A DNA stretch of 64,000 nucleotides from contig NC_010397.1 of NCBI RefSeq assembly GCF_000069185.1, positions 3,906,001 through 3,970,000 on the forward strand, in the 5' to 3' direction. Positions 22,814 through 31,090 of this stretch are shown piece after piece (the first letter of the stretch is position 1; the number at the start of each line of letters is the position of its first letter). Made by a program: the position numbers and the translations under genes. Source of the DNA: Mycobacteroides abscessus ATCC 19977. GTDB lineage: Bacteria; Actinomycetota; Actinomycetes; Mycobacteriales; Mycobacteriaceae. The notes beneath the pieces were generated by a model. That model was not told the origin of the DNA. It saw only the letters and a list, made by a program, of their open reading frames with translations, and did not search any database.

Positions 22814-22839
22814 CGCCCCGACGCAGACAGGTCGGGGCG
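22814..22839 (-). promoter_or_regulatory. L10-leader hairpin upstream of rplJ
   Basis: A 9-bp perfect stem (CGCCCCGAC, 8-base loop, complement) lies 82 bases upstream of rplJ. On the minus strand it is followed by TTTGTCGTTT, so it resembles a leader attenuator. The region 22733-23019 otherwise holds no gene; it carries the rplJ leader and the start region of the divergent hydrolase. Confidence 0.55.
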
Positions 22840-23019
22840 TGAAGAACTACGGACTTTTGATCCACAGGTCGTACCTCGTCCTCCTGCGTGGGCCGTCAGG
22901 ACGAATCCTGAACCTTCAACCTCTGACGAGGTGACCGACGGTCTTCGGTGGAGCTGGATTAGGTTACCGCAGATGAGGGCGATCATCCAAAACGGCCCAA
23001 ACTCCCGTGGTATCCAGGA

Positions 23020-23952
23020 ATGGTGCCGCTGTCCTCCGAAGTTCCCACCCGATCGGGCATCGCACGCAACGGCGATGTCGAACTCTTCTACGAAGACCTG
23101 GGCAACCCCGGCGATCCCGCCGTCGTCCTTGTCATGGGAGTGGCGGCCCAGCTCCCCATGTGGCCGGACGGGTTCTGCCGTCAGCTTCTTGACCAGGGCT
23201 ACCGGGTGATCCGGTTCGACAATCGCGATTGCGGACTGTCCACCAAGCTGGACGGGCAGAAAGCGCCCGGGTCGGTGCAGCGCCGGGTTGTGCGCTACGC
23301 CCTCGGCATGGGCAGCAAGGTGCCCTACACCCTGATCGATATGGCCGAGGATGTCCGCAGCCTGGTGGACCACCTGGGACTGGAGAAGGTGCACATCGCT
23401 GGTGCCTCGATGGGCGGCATGATCGTGCAGGTCTTCGCCGGTACCTACCCCGAGCGCGTCCATTCGGTGGGAATCATCTATTCGGCGACCGGGCGCCCCT
23501 TCTCACGGCTGCCATCCTGGGAGTTGATCAAGACGGCCCTGAACGCCCCCGGGAAGAACGCCACTGCCGAGGAATGGCTTGAGTTCGAGGTGAACAACGG
23601 CATCGTCTACAACGGGCCCGACAATCTGCCCTCTCGGGAGCAGCTGCGGCAACGCATCCTCGATCACCGCGCTCGCAGCGACTACAAAATCGGCACCGTA
23701 CGCCAATTCGACGCCATTCTGGGGACCGGCAGCCTGCTGCGCTTCACCCGCGCCGTCGTCGCGCCGGCGGTCGTCATCCATGGCCGCAACGACCCCCTGG
23801 TGCCGTATCAGAACGGACGGGTGGTGGCCAAGAACATGCGCAACGCTCGTTTCGCCCTCATCGAGAGGATGGGACACGATCTCCCCGAACCCGTCTGGAA
23901 GCCCGTGACCAGTGAGTTATTGACAACTTTTGAGTGTGCCGTACAGGACTGA
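23020..23952 (+). CDS. Alpha/beta hydrolase, LipG-like (first paralogue)
   Basis: 310 residues. The nucleophile elbow is GASMGGM with Ser130, the acid is probably the Asp in HGRNDPLVP, and the base is the His in RMGHDLP. The strand-2 segment YRVIRFDNRDCGLSTKLDG is shared almost exactly with the second hydrolase at 25400. It is the same family as M. tuberculosis LipG (Rv0646c), an esterase/thioesterase-like lipase. No signal peptide is seen, so it is probably cytoplasmic or membrane-associated. It lies 39 bases before the ADCK kinase on the same strand, so the three genes 23020-26344 are probably one operon. An ATG at 23020 gives MVPLSSEVPT; no better start was seen. Confidence 0.88.
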   Translation: MVPLSSEVPTRSGIARNGDVELFYEDLGNPGDPAVVLVMGVAAQLPMWPDGFCRQLLDQGYRVIRFDNRDCGLSTKLDGQKAPGSVQRRVVRYALGMGSKVPYTLIDMAEDVRSLVDHLGLEKVHIAGASMGGMIVQVFAGTYPERVHSVGIIYSATGRPFSRLPSWELIKTALNAPGKNATAEEWLEFEVNNGIVYNGPDNLPSREQLRQRILDHRARSDYKIGTVRQFDAILGTGSLLRFTRAVVAPAVVIHGRNDPLVPYQNGRVVAKNMRNARFALIERMGHDLPEPVWKPVTSELLTTFECAVQD

Positions 23953-23991
23953 CTAGGGCCATGCGGGCATGATGCGGCACACTTGCATTTC

Positions 23992-25398
23992 ATGACTGCG
24001 CAAGAACGGTCCGGCAGGAGTGCCGGTGAGGGCCGCGGAGCCGCAGGGCCGGCGGCATCGAGCCGAGGACGTCAGGTAGCGCCACTCGGGCGCGTGGCCC
24101 TGCTCTCCGAGGCCGCACGGCTGGGCACCACCGGCTGGCAGGTCGCCCGCACCGCCGGACGCGTGCTGGGCAAGCTCACCAAGAAGGGCAGCCTCGAACA
24201 GAAGTTCATCGCCGAGCTCCCGCAGACCTTCTCCGATCTGGGGCCCACCTACGTCAAGCTCGGTCAAATCATCGCCTCCAGCCCGGGTGCCTTCGGCGAG
24301 CCGCTGTCTCGGGAGTTCCGTGGGTTGCTGGATCGCGTGCCACCCGCGGACCCCGCAGCGGTCCGTGAGCTCATCATCGCCGAGCTGGGATCCGAACCGG
24401 AGAAGCTGTTCGCCTCCTTCGACACCGAACCGTTCGCGTCTGCCTCGATCGCCCAAGTGCATTACGCCACGCTGCATTCCGGCGAGGAGGTGGTGGTCAA
24501 GATCCAGCGTCCGGGAATTCGCAAGCGGGTGGCGGCAGACCTGCAAATCATGAAGCGCGGCGCCGCGCTACTGGAACTGGGCAAGGTGGGCCGAATGCTC
24601 TCGGCCCGCGATGTGGTGGACGACTTCTCCGGGAACCTCTCCGAGGAACTCGATTTCCTTGCCGAGGGTCAGGCCATGCAGACCTGGGTAGAGCACTTGC
24701 ACACCTCGTCTCTCGGCAAGAATATCCGGGTTCCGGATGTGCATTGGCACTACACGACGTCCAAGGTGCTCACCATGGAGCGGGTACACGGCATCCGCAT
24801 CGACGACGCACCGGCGATTCGCAAGGCGGGATTCGACGGCACCGAGTTGGTCAAGTCGCTGTTGTTCTCGGTCTTCGAGTCCGGTTTGCGCCAAGGCTTG
24901 TTCCACGGCGACTTGCACGCGGGCAATCTTCTGGTCGACGACGAAGGCCGAATCGTGTTCCTGGACTTCGGCATCGTCGGCTTCATCGATCCCCGGACCC
25001 GCTGGCTGCTACGCGAATTGATCCACGCGCTGCTGGTGAAGAAGGACCATCGCGCCGCAGGCAAGATCGTGGTGATGCTGGGCGCCGTCGGCAATCCCGG
25101 AGATGCCGAGCAGGGCACTCAGGACATCCAGGCCTTCGCTACTCCCCTGACCATGAAATCGCTTGGGGACATGTCTTATTCAGAGATCGGCAAGCAACTC
25201 TCCACGCTGGCCGAGCAGTATGACGTCAAGTTGCCGCGCGAGCTGGTGCTCATCGGCAAGCAATTCCTGTATGTCGAGCGCTACATGAAGCTGCTGGCGC
25301 CACGCTGGCAGATGATGGACGATCCGGAACTCAAGGGCTACTTCGGCAATTTCATAGTCGACATCAGCCGTGAGCACAACCGCGAGGGAGATATCTGA
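23992..25398 (+). CDS. ADCK/UbiB-family protein-kinase-like ATPase
   Basis: 468 residues from MTAQERSGRS. Family hallmarks are visible in order: the KxGQ element YVKLGQIIASSPG, the glycine-poor Ala-rich nucleotide loop FASASIAQVH, the lysine in VVVKIQRPGI, the HRD-equivalent LFHGDLHAGNLLV and the metal-binding LDFGIVGF. UbiB/COQ8-type proteins support quinone or other prenyl-lipid metabolism through atypical kinase/ATPase activity. In mycobacteria the orthologue by position is Rv0647c, flanked by LipG. It is probably cytosolic face of the membrane; C-terminal hydrophobicity is modest. The stop TGA is separated by one base from the ATG of the second hydrolase, indicating translational coupling. 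Confidence 0.93.
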   Translation: MTAQERSGRSAGEGRGAAGPAASSRGRQVAPLGRVALLSEAARLGTTGWQVARTAGRVLGKLTKKGSLEQKFIAELPQTFSDLGPTYVKLGQIIASSPGAFGEPLSREFRGLLDRVPPADPAAVRELIIAELGSEPEKLFASFDTEPFASASIAQVHYATLHSGEEVVVKIQRPGIRKRVAADLQIMKRGAALLELGKVGRMLSARDVVDDFSGNLSEELDFLAEGQAMQTWVEHLHTSSLGKNIRVPDVHWHYTTSKVLTMERVHGIRIDDAPAIRKAGFDGTELVKSLLFSVFESGLRQGLFHGDLHAGNLLVDDEGRIVFLDFGIVGFIDPRTRWLLRELIHALLVKKDHRAAGKIVVMLGAVGNPGDAEQGTQDIQAFATPLTMKSLGDMSYSEIGKQLSTLAEQYDVKLPRELVLIGKQFLYVERYMKLLAPRWQMMDDPELKGYFGNFIVDISREHNREGDI

Positions 25399-25399
25399 G

Positions 25400-26344
25400 A
25401 TGACGGCCAGCACCGCCACGGTCGGCGATATCGAGCTGTGCTACGAGGAGTTCGGCAATCCGGCCGATCCCGCGGTGTTGCTCATCATGGGCATCGGGGC
25501 CCAGATGGTGTTCTGGCGCCCCGAGTTCTGCCAGCAGCTCGCCGATCAAGGCTATCGGGTGATCCGGTTCGACAACCGGGACTGCGGCCTGTCCACCAAA
25601 CTGGACGGTGTACGCGCCGGCGGCGGCTCACTCATTCCCAGTATGGCGAAATTCCTTGCCGGAGTGAAGATCACGGGCACCGCGTACACACTGGTGGATA
25701 TGGCCGGCGATGCTGCCGGGTTGCTCGATCATCTGGGCATCGAGCAGGCACACATCGTCGGCGCCTCGATGGGCGGCATGATCGCACAGGTGTTCGCCGC
25801 GGAGCATCCCGACCGGACCGCGACCGTCTCCATCATCATGTCAAGCAATAACCAGCCGTTCCTGCCGCCACCCGGCCCCCGCCAACTGATGGCCCTGCTG
25901 AAGCCGCCGCCCGAAGGCGCCAGCCGCGAGCAGATAATCGCCAATAGCGTGCAGGTCGGCCGGATCATCGGTAGCCCGAAATACCGCCAGTCTCAATCAA
26001 AGTCATATCTACACGCCGCCGAGTACTATGACCGCAGCTACTACCCCAAGGGGTTCTCCCGGCAATTCGCCGCGATCATGGGAACCGGTAGCCTTGCGCC
26101 ATTCGACAACCGAATCACTGCTCCCGCATTGGTTTTGCATGGCAAGGCCGATAAGCTGATGCGTCCGTCGGGCGCCCGCGCCATCGCCCGGGCCATTCCC
26201 GGTTCACGCCTGGCACTGATCGACGGGATGGGCCACGATCTGCCTGAGCCGCTCTGGAACCACATCATCACCAAGCTGACCGAGAACTTCGCTCGATCGG
26301 AGCCGGCAGCGGAAACACCCGAATCCGAAGCCGCGGGCCGCTAA
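25400..26344 (+). CDS. Alpha/beta hydrolase, LipG-like (second paralogue)
   Basis: 314 residues from MTASTATVGDIELCYEEFG. The ATG at 25400 follows GAGGGAG and sits one base after the kinase stop. The catalytic set is GASMGGMIAQVF (Ser), HGKADKLM (Asp) and GMGHDLPEPL (His). It is a close paralogue of the gene at 23020, with near-identical strand-2 region and identical GHDLPEP ending, but it lacks part of the middle insertion and has a distinct lid (NNQPFLPPPGPRQLMALLKPPPEG). It probably acts on lipid esters. The last ~20 residues are acidic and Ala/Pro-rich (EPAAETPESEAAGR). Position between the ADCK kinase and mmaA matches LipG of M. tuberculosis. Confidence 0.88.
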   Translation: MTASTATVGDIELCYEEFGNPADPAVLLIMGIGAQMVFWRPEFCQQLADQGYRVIRFDNRDCGLSTKLDGVRAGGGSLIPSMAKFLAGVKITGTAYTLVDMAGDAAGLLDHLGIEQAHIVGASMGGMIAQVFAAEHPDRTATVSIIMSSNNQPFLPPPGPRQLMALLKPPPEGASREQIIANSVQVGRIIGSPKYRQSQSKSYLHAAEYYDRSYYPKGFSRQFAAIMGTGSLAPFDNRITAPALVLHGKADKLMRPSGARAIARAIPGSRLALIDGMGHDLPEPLWNHIITKLTENFARSEPAAETPESEAAGR

Positions 26345-26523
26345 TTAGCTCCCGTAGGGAACGATTTTCGCGCGCTCACATCGCTTGTTAATTCTGCACG
26401 GATTCCTTGTCGCTGCCGTGATCGTGCTCTAGCCTCTGCACGAGACACACAGCCACATCAAGATCCAATACTCGCCCGCGCGCCGTTCGGGGCTCCGCGC
26501 CATCTCTCTCGAGAGGCCGTCGC

Positions 26524-27384
26524 ATGTCAAAACTGACTCCAAAGTTCTCGGACGTACAGGCCCACTACGACCTGTCCGATGACTTCTTCGCACTGTTCCT
26601 CGACCCCAGCAGGACGTACAGCTGCGCGTATTTCGAGCCAGAGACCCTCACGCTGGAACAAGCCCAGCAGGCCAAGATCGATCTCGCGCTCGGAAAACTG
26701 AACCTGGAACCCGGTATGACGCTGCTGGACGTGGGGTGCGGCTGGGGTTCGACCATGAAACGCGCACTTGAGCACTACGACGTGAACGTCATCGGCCTGA
26801 CCCTCAGCAAGAACCAGTTCGCATACGTCAATACCCTGCTGGACTCCGCCGGCAGTTCGCGCAACTACGAGGTCCGGCTGGCCGGCTGGGAGGAATTTGA
26901 GGGCACCGTCGATCGAATCGTCAGCATCGGCGCCTTCGAACACTTCGGCCATGAACGGTATGACAGCTTCTTCGCGATGGCGCACCGCGTGCTGCCGTCC
27001 GACGGAAAGATGTTGTTACACACCATTGTCAGCCACCACCCGGACGAGTGGAAACGCATGGGGATTCCCCTGCTGATGTCACGAGTCCGGTTCATCTACT
27101 TCATCGGTACTGAGATATTCCCTGGTGGGCGTTTACCTTCCGTACCCATGGTGGATAAACACGCGGCATTGGCGGGCTTCCACATCACTCGTCATCACTC
27201 GCTGCAGCCCCACTACGCCCGAACCCTGGACTGCTGGGCCACGAATCTGGCGGCTCATGAGGACGAAGCCATTTCGGTTCAGTCCCAAGAGGTTTACGAC
27301 CGATACATCAAGTACCTGACCGGGTGCGCCGAGGGTTTCCGGGAAGGCTGGATCGACGTGGTTCAGTTCACCTGCGAAAAGTAG
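26524..27384 (+). CDS. mmaA: Mycolic-acid cyclopropane/methyl synthase (CmaA/MmaA family)
   Basis: 286 residues, typical for this family. N-terminal HYDLSDDFFALFLDPSRTYSCAYFEP is the acyl-carrier/substrate-entry signature. LDVGCGWGSTMKRALEHYDVNVIGLTLSKNQ is the SAM-binding Rossmann loop, and IGAFEHFGHERYDSFF with HTIVSHH forms the active-site region that binds bicarbonate in relatives. These enzymes transfer a methyl group to a double bond of meromycolate chains, giving cyclopropane or methyl-branched products. Position beside lipG matches mmaA1-mmaA4 of M. tuberculosis, but only one copy is present here. The precise product cannot be read from sequence. Shine-Dalgarno GAGAGG precedes the ATG. 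The 3' end overlaps glpD by 22 bases. Confidence 0.93.
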   Translation: MSKLTPKFSDVQAHYDLSDDFFALFLDPSRTYSCAYFEPETLTLEQAQQAKIDLALGKLNLEPGMTLLDVGCGWGSTMKRALEHYDVNVIGLTLSKNQFAYVNTLLDSAGSSRNYEVRLAGWEEFEGTVDRIVSIGAFEHFGHERYDSFFAMAHRVLPSDGKMLLHTIVSHHPDEWKRMGIPLLMSRVRFIYFIGTEIFPGGRLPSVPMVDKHAALAGFHITRHHSLQPHYARTLDCWATNLAAHEDEAISVQSQEVYDRYIKYLTGCAEGFREGWIDVVQFTCEK

Positions 27385-28808
27385 GAATCGACCAGGCGTT
27401 GTACCGCGCCGATCGCCTGGTTCTTGTCGACAGGTACCAGCCCGATCCGGGTGCGCCGGTCCAGGATGTCGTCGGCGTCGAGGGCACCCTCATGGGTGAG
27501 CGCGAATTCGACCTGCTCACGGGTGATGTCCACGCCTTCGACCAGTCCGGCACCGGCGGCACCCGGCCAATCGTCCACCACGGCCAGATTCTGTGTCACG
27601 CACTCCGAAGCCGCCAGCGGGCGGCGCTGAAGTCCAGCGTCGAGCGCGTCCTGGGCCATCTTGCGATAGGTGGTCAACTTGCCACCCACCACGCTGACCA
27701 CCCCGGACTCCGACACGCGCACCGCGTGCTTGCGGGAGAGATCGGCAGTGGCGGAATCATCACCGTCGAGCAGCGGCCGCAGCCCCGCGAAACGACCCAC
27801 CACGTCCGTCTCGGACAACGACGTCTGCAGCACGGTGTTCGCGGTGTCGAGGAGGAACCGCTCCTCGGCGGCAGAGGGTTCGGCCACATCGGGCACCGGG
27901 CCGGGCGCCGGCTCGTCGGTGAGCCCGAGGTACACCCGGTCGTGGATGGCGGGCAACGCGAACACGAACCGGTTGATGGTGCCGGGTACCGGAACGGTGA
28001 GCGCCGCGGAGAGACCACCGAAGCTCGCCGCCCGAAACACCAGATGTGTCCCGCGACTGGGCCGCAGTTTGATTTCGCGATCAACCTGTCCCGCCCATAC
28101 GCCGGCCGCGTTGATCACCAGCCCCGCCCGCACCCGGATGGCATTGCCGGTCAGCCTATCTCGCAGCACCGCGCCATCGCCGGTGACCTGCTCGGCCGCC
28201 ACCCGGGTGAGAATGCGGGCTCCCAGCCCGGCCGCCGTACGCGCGATCGACACCACCAATCGCGCGTCGTCGACGAGTTGCCCGTCGAAGGCCATGAGCC
28301 CGCCGCGCAGTCCGTTGCGCCGCACCGTTGGAGCGCGGCGAATCACCTCACCGGCATTAATGGCGCGCGAACGCGGCAGCACCTCGGCCGAGGTATGCGC
28401 GAGCTTGCGCAGCCCATCTCCGGCAATGAAGCCCACCCGCACCAGCGTGCGACTGAACATGCTCACCGCCGGGTGCAACGGAACAACCTGAGCGAGTGGG
28501 TGAATCAGATGCGGGGCGGTACGGGTCATCAAAATGTGTCGCTCCACCGCGCTCTCCCGCGCGACACCCACTTGCCCCGAGGCCAGGTAGCGCAATCCGC
28601 CGTGCACCAGCTTCGAGCTGAATCGGCTTGTCCCGAAGGCCAAGTCGTGCTTTTCGACCAGCGTGACGCGCAGACCGCGACTTGCCGCGTCAAGTGCCAC
28701 CCCGACCCCGGTGATGCCGCCGCCGATGACCAGAACGTCGATCGGTGCGCCGCCGGACAGCGCGTCAAGGTCGGCACTGCGGCGGGTGCTGTTGAGCTGG
28801 GTTGTCAT
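27363..28808 (-). CDS. glpD: Glycerol-3-phosphate dehydrogenase, FAD-dependent
   Basis: 481 residues from MTTQLNSTRRSADLD, with AGGAGG seven bases upstream. The FAD dinucleotide motif is DVLVIGGGITGVGVALDAASRGL, followed by FGTSRFSSKLVHGGLRYL, the GlpD signature. It oxidises glycerol-3-phosphate to dihydroxyacetone phosphate and passes electrons to quinone at the membrane. The C-terminal domain is shorter than in E. coli GlpD (about 500), as in the mycobacterial GlpD1 type. It lies 23 bases downstream of a TetR gene. The arrangement glpD-tetR facing flavoprotein-dagK reproduces Rv2249c-Rv2252, which supports the GlpD1 assignment. Confidence 0.95.
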   Translation of the reverse strand: MTTQLNSTRRSADLDALSGGAPIDVLVIGGGITGVGVALDAASRGLRVTLVEKHDLAFGTSRFSSKLVHGGLRYLASGQVGVARESAVERHILMTRTAPHLIHPLAQVVPLHPAVSMFSRTLVRVGFIAGDGLRKLAHTSAEVLPRSRAINAGEVIRRAPTVRRNGLRGGLMAFDGQLVDDARLVVSIARTAAGLGARILTRVAAEQVTGDGAVLRDRLTGNAIRVRAGLVINAAGVWAGQVDREIKLRPSRGTHLVFRAASFGGLSAALTVPVPGTINRFVFALPAIHDRVYLGLTDEPAPGPVPDVAEPSAAEERFLLDTANTVLQTSLSETDVVGRFAGLRPLLDGDDSATADLSRKHAVRVSESGVVSVVGGKLTTYRKMAQDALDAGLQRRPLAASECVTQNLAVVDDWPGAAGAGLVEGVDITREQVEFALTHEGALDADDILDRRTRIGLVPVDKNQAIGAVQRLVDSYFSQVN

Positions 28809-28831
28809 GAATCCTCCTAGCGGGGGGCAGA

Positions 28832-29419
28832 TCAAGCTTTGAGATATCCGTCGATGGCGGTAGCCAATTCATCCACCAGCTCGTCCGGCGACAGAATGTC
28901 GGCGACGATGCGCGCGGACTGCAACACCGACTGGCCGATGAGAAGCACCATCGCCGCCATCTGCTCTGGGATCCCGGCGCGAATCGATCCATCGGCCTGC
29001 CCCTCGACGATGAGCATCGCGGTCCAGCCGATGAGCGCGCGCTGACTGGTCCCCAATCGCTGCACGATGTAGGTCAAGAGCAACTCGGGGTCGGATCGCA
29101 GGATCGCTGCGAATATCGAGTGTTCACGCACCTGTGTCACCAGGCCGGTCACCGACCGGACCAACCGCTCGCGCGCACACCCCCGACCGGTCGCGGGCAG
29201 GATCGAGCCCATCTCCCGGGTGAGCAGTTCGGCAACCAGGGTGCGCACGTCGGGCCAGCGCCGATACACCGACGGACGGCTGACCCCAGCACGCTTGGCG
29301 ACCTCCACCAGGGTGGTGCGGCGCACCCCGAATTCGGTGACACACGACAGTGCGGCATCCAGGATGCGTTCGGTCACGGGATCGGCCGAGGCCTGCGCGT
29401 CCATCGCCTGAACCGTCAC
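28832..29419 (-). CDS. TetR-family regulator of the glycerolipid cluster
   Basis: 195 residues from a GTG at 29419 preceded by GGGAGG; an ATG at 29404 is the alternative. The helix-turn-helix is ERILDAALSCVTEFGVRRTTLVEVAKRAGVSRPSVYRRWPDVRTLVAELL. It is transcribed with glpD (23-base gap) and divergent from the AgpS-like gene. The intergenic half-sites at 29459-29495 are its probable operator. The equivalent in M. tuberculosis is Rv2250c. The effector is unknown; a glycerophosphate or acyl-CoA ligand is a guess. Confidence 0.9.
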   Translation of the reverse strand: MTVQAMDAQASADPVTERILDAALSCVTEFGVRRTTLVEVAKRAGVSRPSVYRRWPDVRTLVAELLTREMGSILPATGRGCARERLVRSVTGLVTQVREHSIFAAILRSDPELLLTYIVQRLGTSQRALIGWTAMLIVEGQADGSIRAGIPEQMAAMVLLIGQSVLQSARIVADILSPDELVDELATAIDGYLKA

Positions 29420-29458
29420 GCCACCTCCCGCATCCACCAGTGGAGCCACAACAAACCT

Positions 29459-29495
29459 GCGTTACAACTTGTCATCGTATGTAATACTGTAACGC
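29459..29495. promoter_or_regulatory. Inverted repeat / promoter region between tetR-glpD and agpS-like gene
   Basis: Eight-bp arms GCGTTACA and TGTAACGC are separated by 21 bases that contain further TTACA/TGTAA half-sites. The right arm ends on the base before the ATG at 29496. TAATAC at 29482-29487 is a good -10 that would make the message nearly leaderless. Assignment to the TetR regulator is inference. Confidence 0.6.
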
Positions 29496-31088
29496 ATGAT
29501 GGAGTGGGACGCCTGGGGCGTAGCCGAAAAACGACAGACTCTCTCACCACAGGTGAAGGCGCTCTTGGCCTCGGCGCTTGGCATTCCCGAGCGCGAACCC
29601 GTCCATCGCGACGAATCACACGTCACTCTCACGCCCAACTCCCTTACCGATGCCCAACGCGCCGCGCTCGGCGGTCTGCTCGGCGCGGAGCATGTCAGCA
29701 CAGACCACGGCGCCCGGCTACGGCATTCGGGAGGTAAGAGCACCCCGGATCTGTTGCGGCGCCGCTCCACTGGCGTTCAGAACGCCCCCGACGCCATCGT
29801 CTACCCGGCCTCGCATGATGAGGTGTCCGCCCTGCTGACACTCTGCGAAGAGCAGGGCATCGCCGTCGTGCCGTTCGGTGGGGGCACCAGTGTGGTGGGC
29901 GGGCTGGACCCCGAGCGCGGTGCGTTCGGGGCCGTCATCGCTATCGATCTACGCCGCATGTCGGGCCTGCTCTCCCTGGACGAGGTGTCGGGTACCGCCG
30001 TGCTACTACCGGGCACCACCGGCCCCGAAGCCGAAGAGCTCCTTGGTGCTCAAGGGTTTTCACTCGGACACTTCCCGCAGAGTTTCCGATTCGCAAGCAT
30101 CGGCGGATTCGCCGCCACGCGCTCGTCCGGCCAGGCCTCCAGTGGCTATGGACGCTTCGACGCCATGGTGGATGCCGTGCGGATCGCGACTCCTCGTGGC
30201 GACCTCAACCTCGGCAGGGCCCCCGCGTCTGCGGCCGGGCCGGATCTACGCCAGCTCTTCCTGGGCTCCGAAGGCGCACTGGGCATCATCACCGAGGTGA
30301 CGCTGCGCGTGCACCGGCTGCCCGAGGAAACCTGGTACCAGGGTTGGTCCTTCCCCTCCTTCGAGGCCGGTGCGCAGGCCCTGCGCACCCTCGTCCAGTC
30401 CGACGCCGCACCCACCGTGCTGCGACTTTCCGACGAGGCCGAGAGCGGACTGAACCTTGCTCTCGCCAAGGACATTGGCGGCAAGAACCCGGCCGCCGGG
30501 GTATTGGCGATCACCACCGTCGAGGGCACTCACGGGCACGTTGCGGCCCGGTCAGCCGAGGTGGCGGCGGTGCTCTCCGCGGCGGGCGGCACCGCCCTCG
30601 GCGATGAGCCCGCCAAGGCCTGGGACCATGGCCGCTTCGACGCACCGTACCTTCGCGATGCACTGATCGACGCCGGCGCCGTGGTGGAAACGCTCGAGAC
30701 CGCGACATCGTGGCAGAACCTCGCCAACCTACGCACGGCCGTCACCACGGCACTCGCCGAGACGCTTGGTGCACAGGGCACTCCCCCACTGGTTTTGTGC
30801 CACATCTCGCACACCTACCGCACCGGGGCGTCGCTGTACTTCACCGTGGTGTGCGCGGCCGCCGAGGATGCGCTGACTCAATGGGGCCGGGCGAAGCAGG
30901 CCGCGGGCGACGCCATCGTCGCGGCCGGTGGCACCATCACACACCATCACGCTGTCGGGCGTGACCACCAGCCGTGGCTTGCCGACGAGGTCGGCGAACT
31001 CGGCATCGAGATCCTGCAAGCGGTCAAACGCACCGTCGATCCGCGGGGAATCCTCAATCCCGGCAAGCTGATTCCCGTGCAGGGGTAG
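29496..31088 (+). CDS. FAD-binding oxidase/transferase related to alkyl-DHAP synthase
   Basis: 530 residues. The FAD-binding type 4 (PCMH) domain covers about 85-265: PDAIVYPASHDEVSALLTLCEEQGIAVVPFGGGTSVVGGL is the diphosphate-binding block, and FPQSFRFASIGGFAATRSSGQASSGYGRFDAMV is the alkylglycerone-phosphate-synthase-type loop. The C-terminus has ITHHHAVGRDHQPWLADEVG and KRTVDPRGILNPGKLIP, also AgpS-like. Family enzymes either exchange the acyl of acyl-DHAP for an alcohol (ether lipid synthesis) or oxidise 2-hydroxy acids, and the sequence does not settle which. It is followed by dagK after 2 bases, as Rv2251-Rv2252. Both products touch glycerolipid precursors. Confidence 0.88.
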   Translation: MMEWDAWGVAEKRQTLSPQVKALLASALGIPEREPVHRDESHVTLTPNSLTDAQRAALGGLLGAEHVSTDHGARLRHSGGKSTPDLLRRRSTGVQNAPDAIVYPASHDEVSALLTLCEEQGIAVVPFGGGTSVVGGLDPERGAFGAVIAIDLRRMSGLLSLDEVSGTAVLLPGTTGPEAEELLGAQGFSLGHFPQSFRFASIGGFAATRSSGQASSGYGRFDAMVDAVRIATPRGDLNLGRAPASAAGPDLRQLFLGSEGALGIITEVTLRVHRLPEETWYQGWSFPSFEAGAQALRTLVQSDAAPTVLRLSDEAESGLNLALAKDIGGKNPAAGVLAITTVEGTHGHVAARSAEVAAVLSAAGGTALGDEPAKAWDHGRFDAPYLRDALIDAGAVVETLETATSWQNLANLRTAVTTALAETLGAQGTPPLVLCHISHTYRTGASLYFTVVCAAAEDALTQWGRAKQAAGDAIVAAGGTITHHHAVGRDHQPWLADEVGELGIEILQAVKRTVDPRGILNPGKLIPVQG

Positions 31089-31090
31089 CA

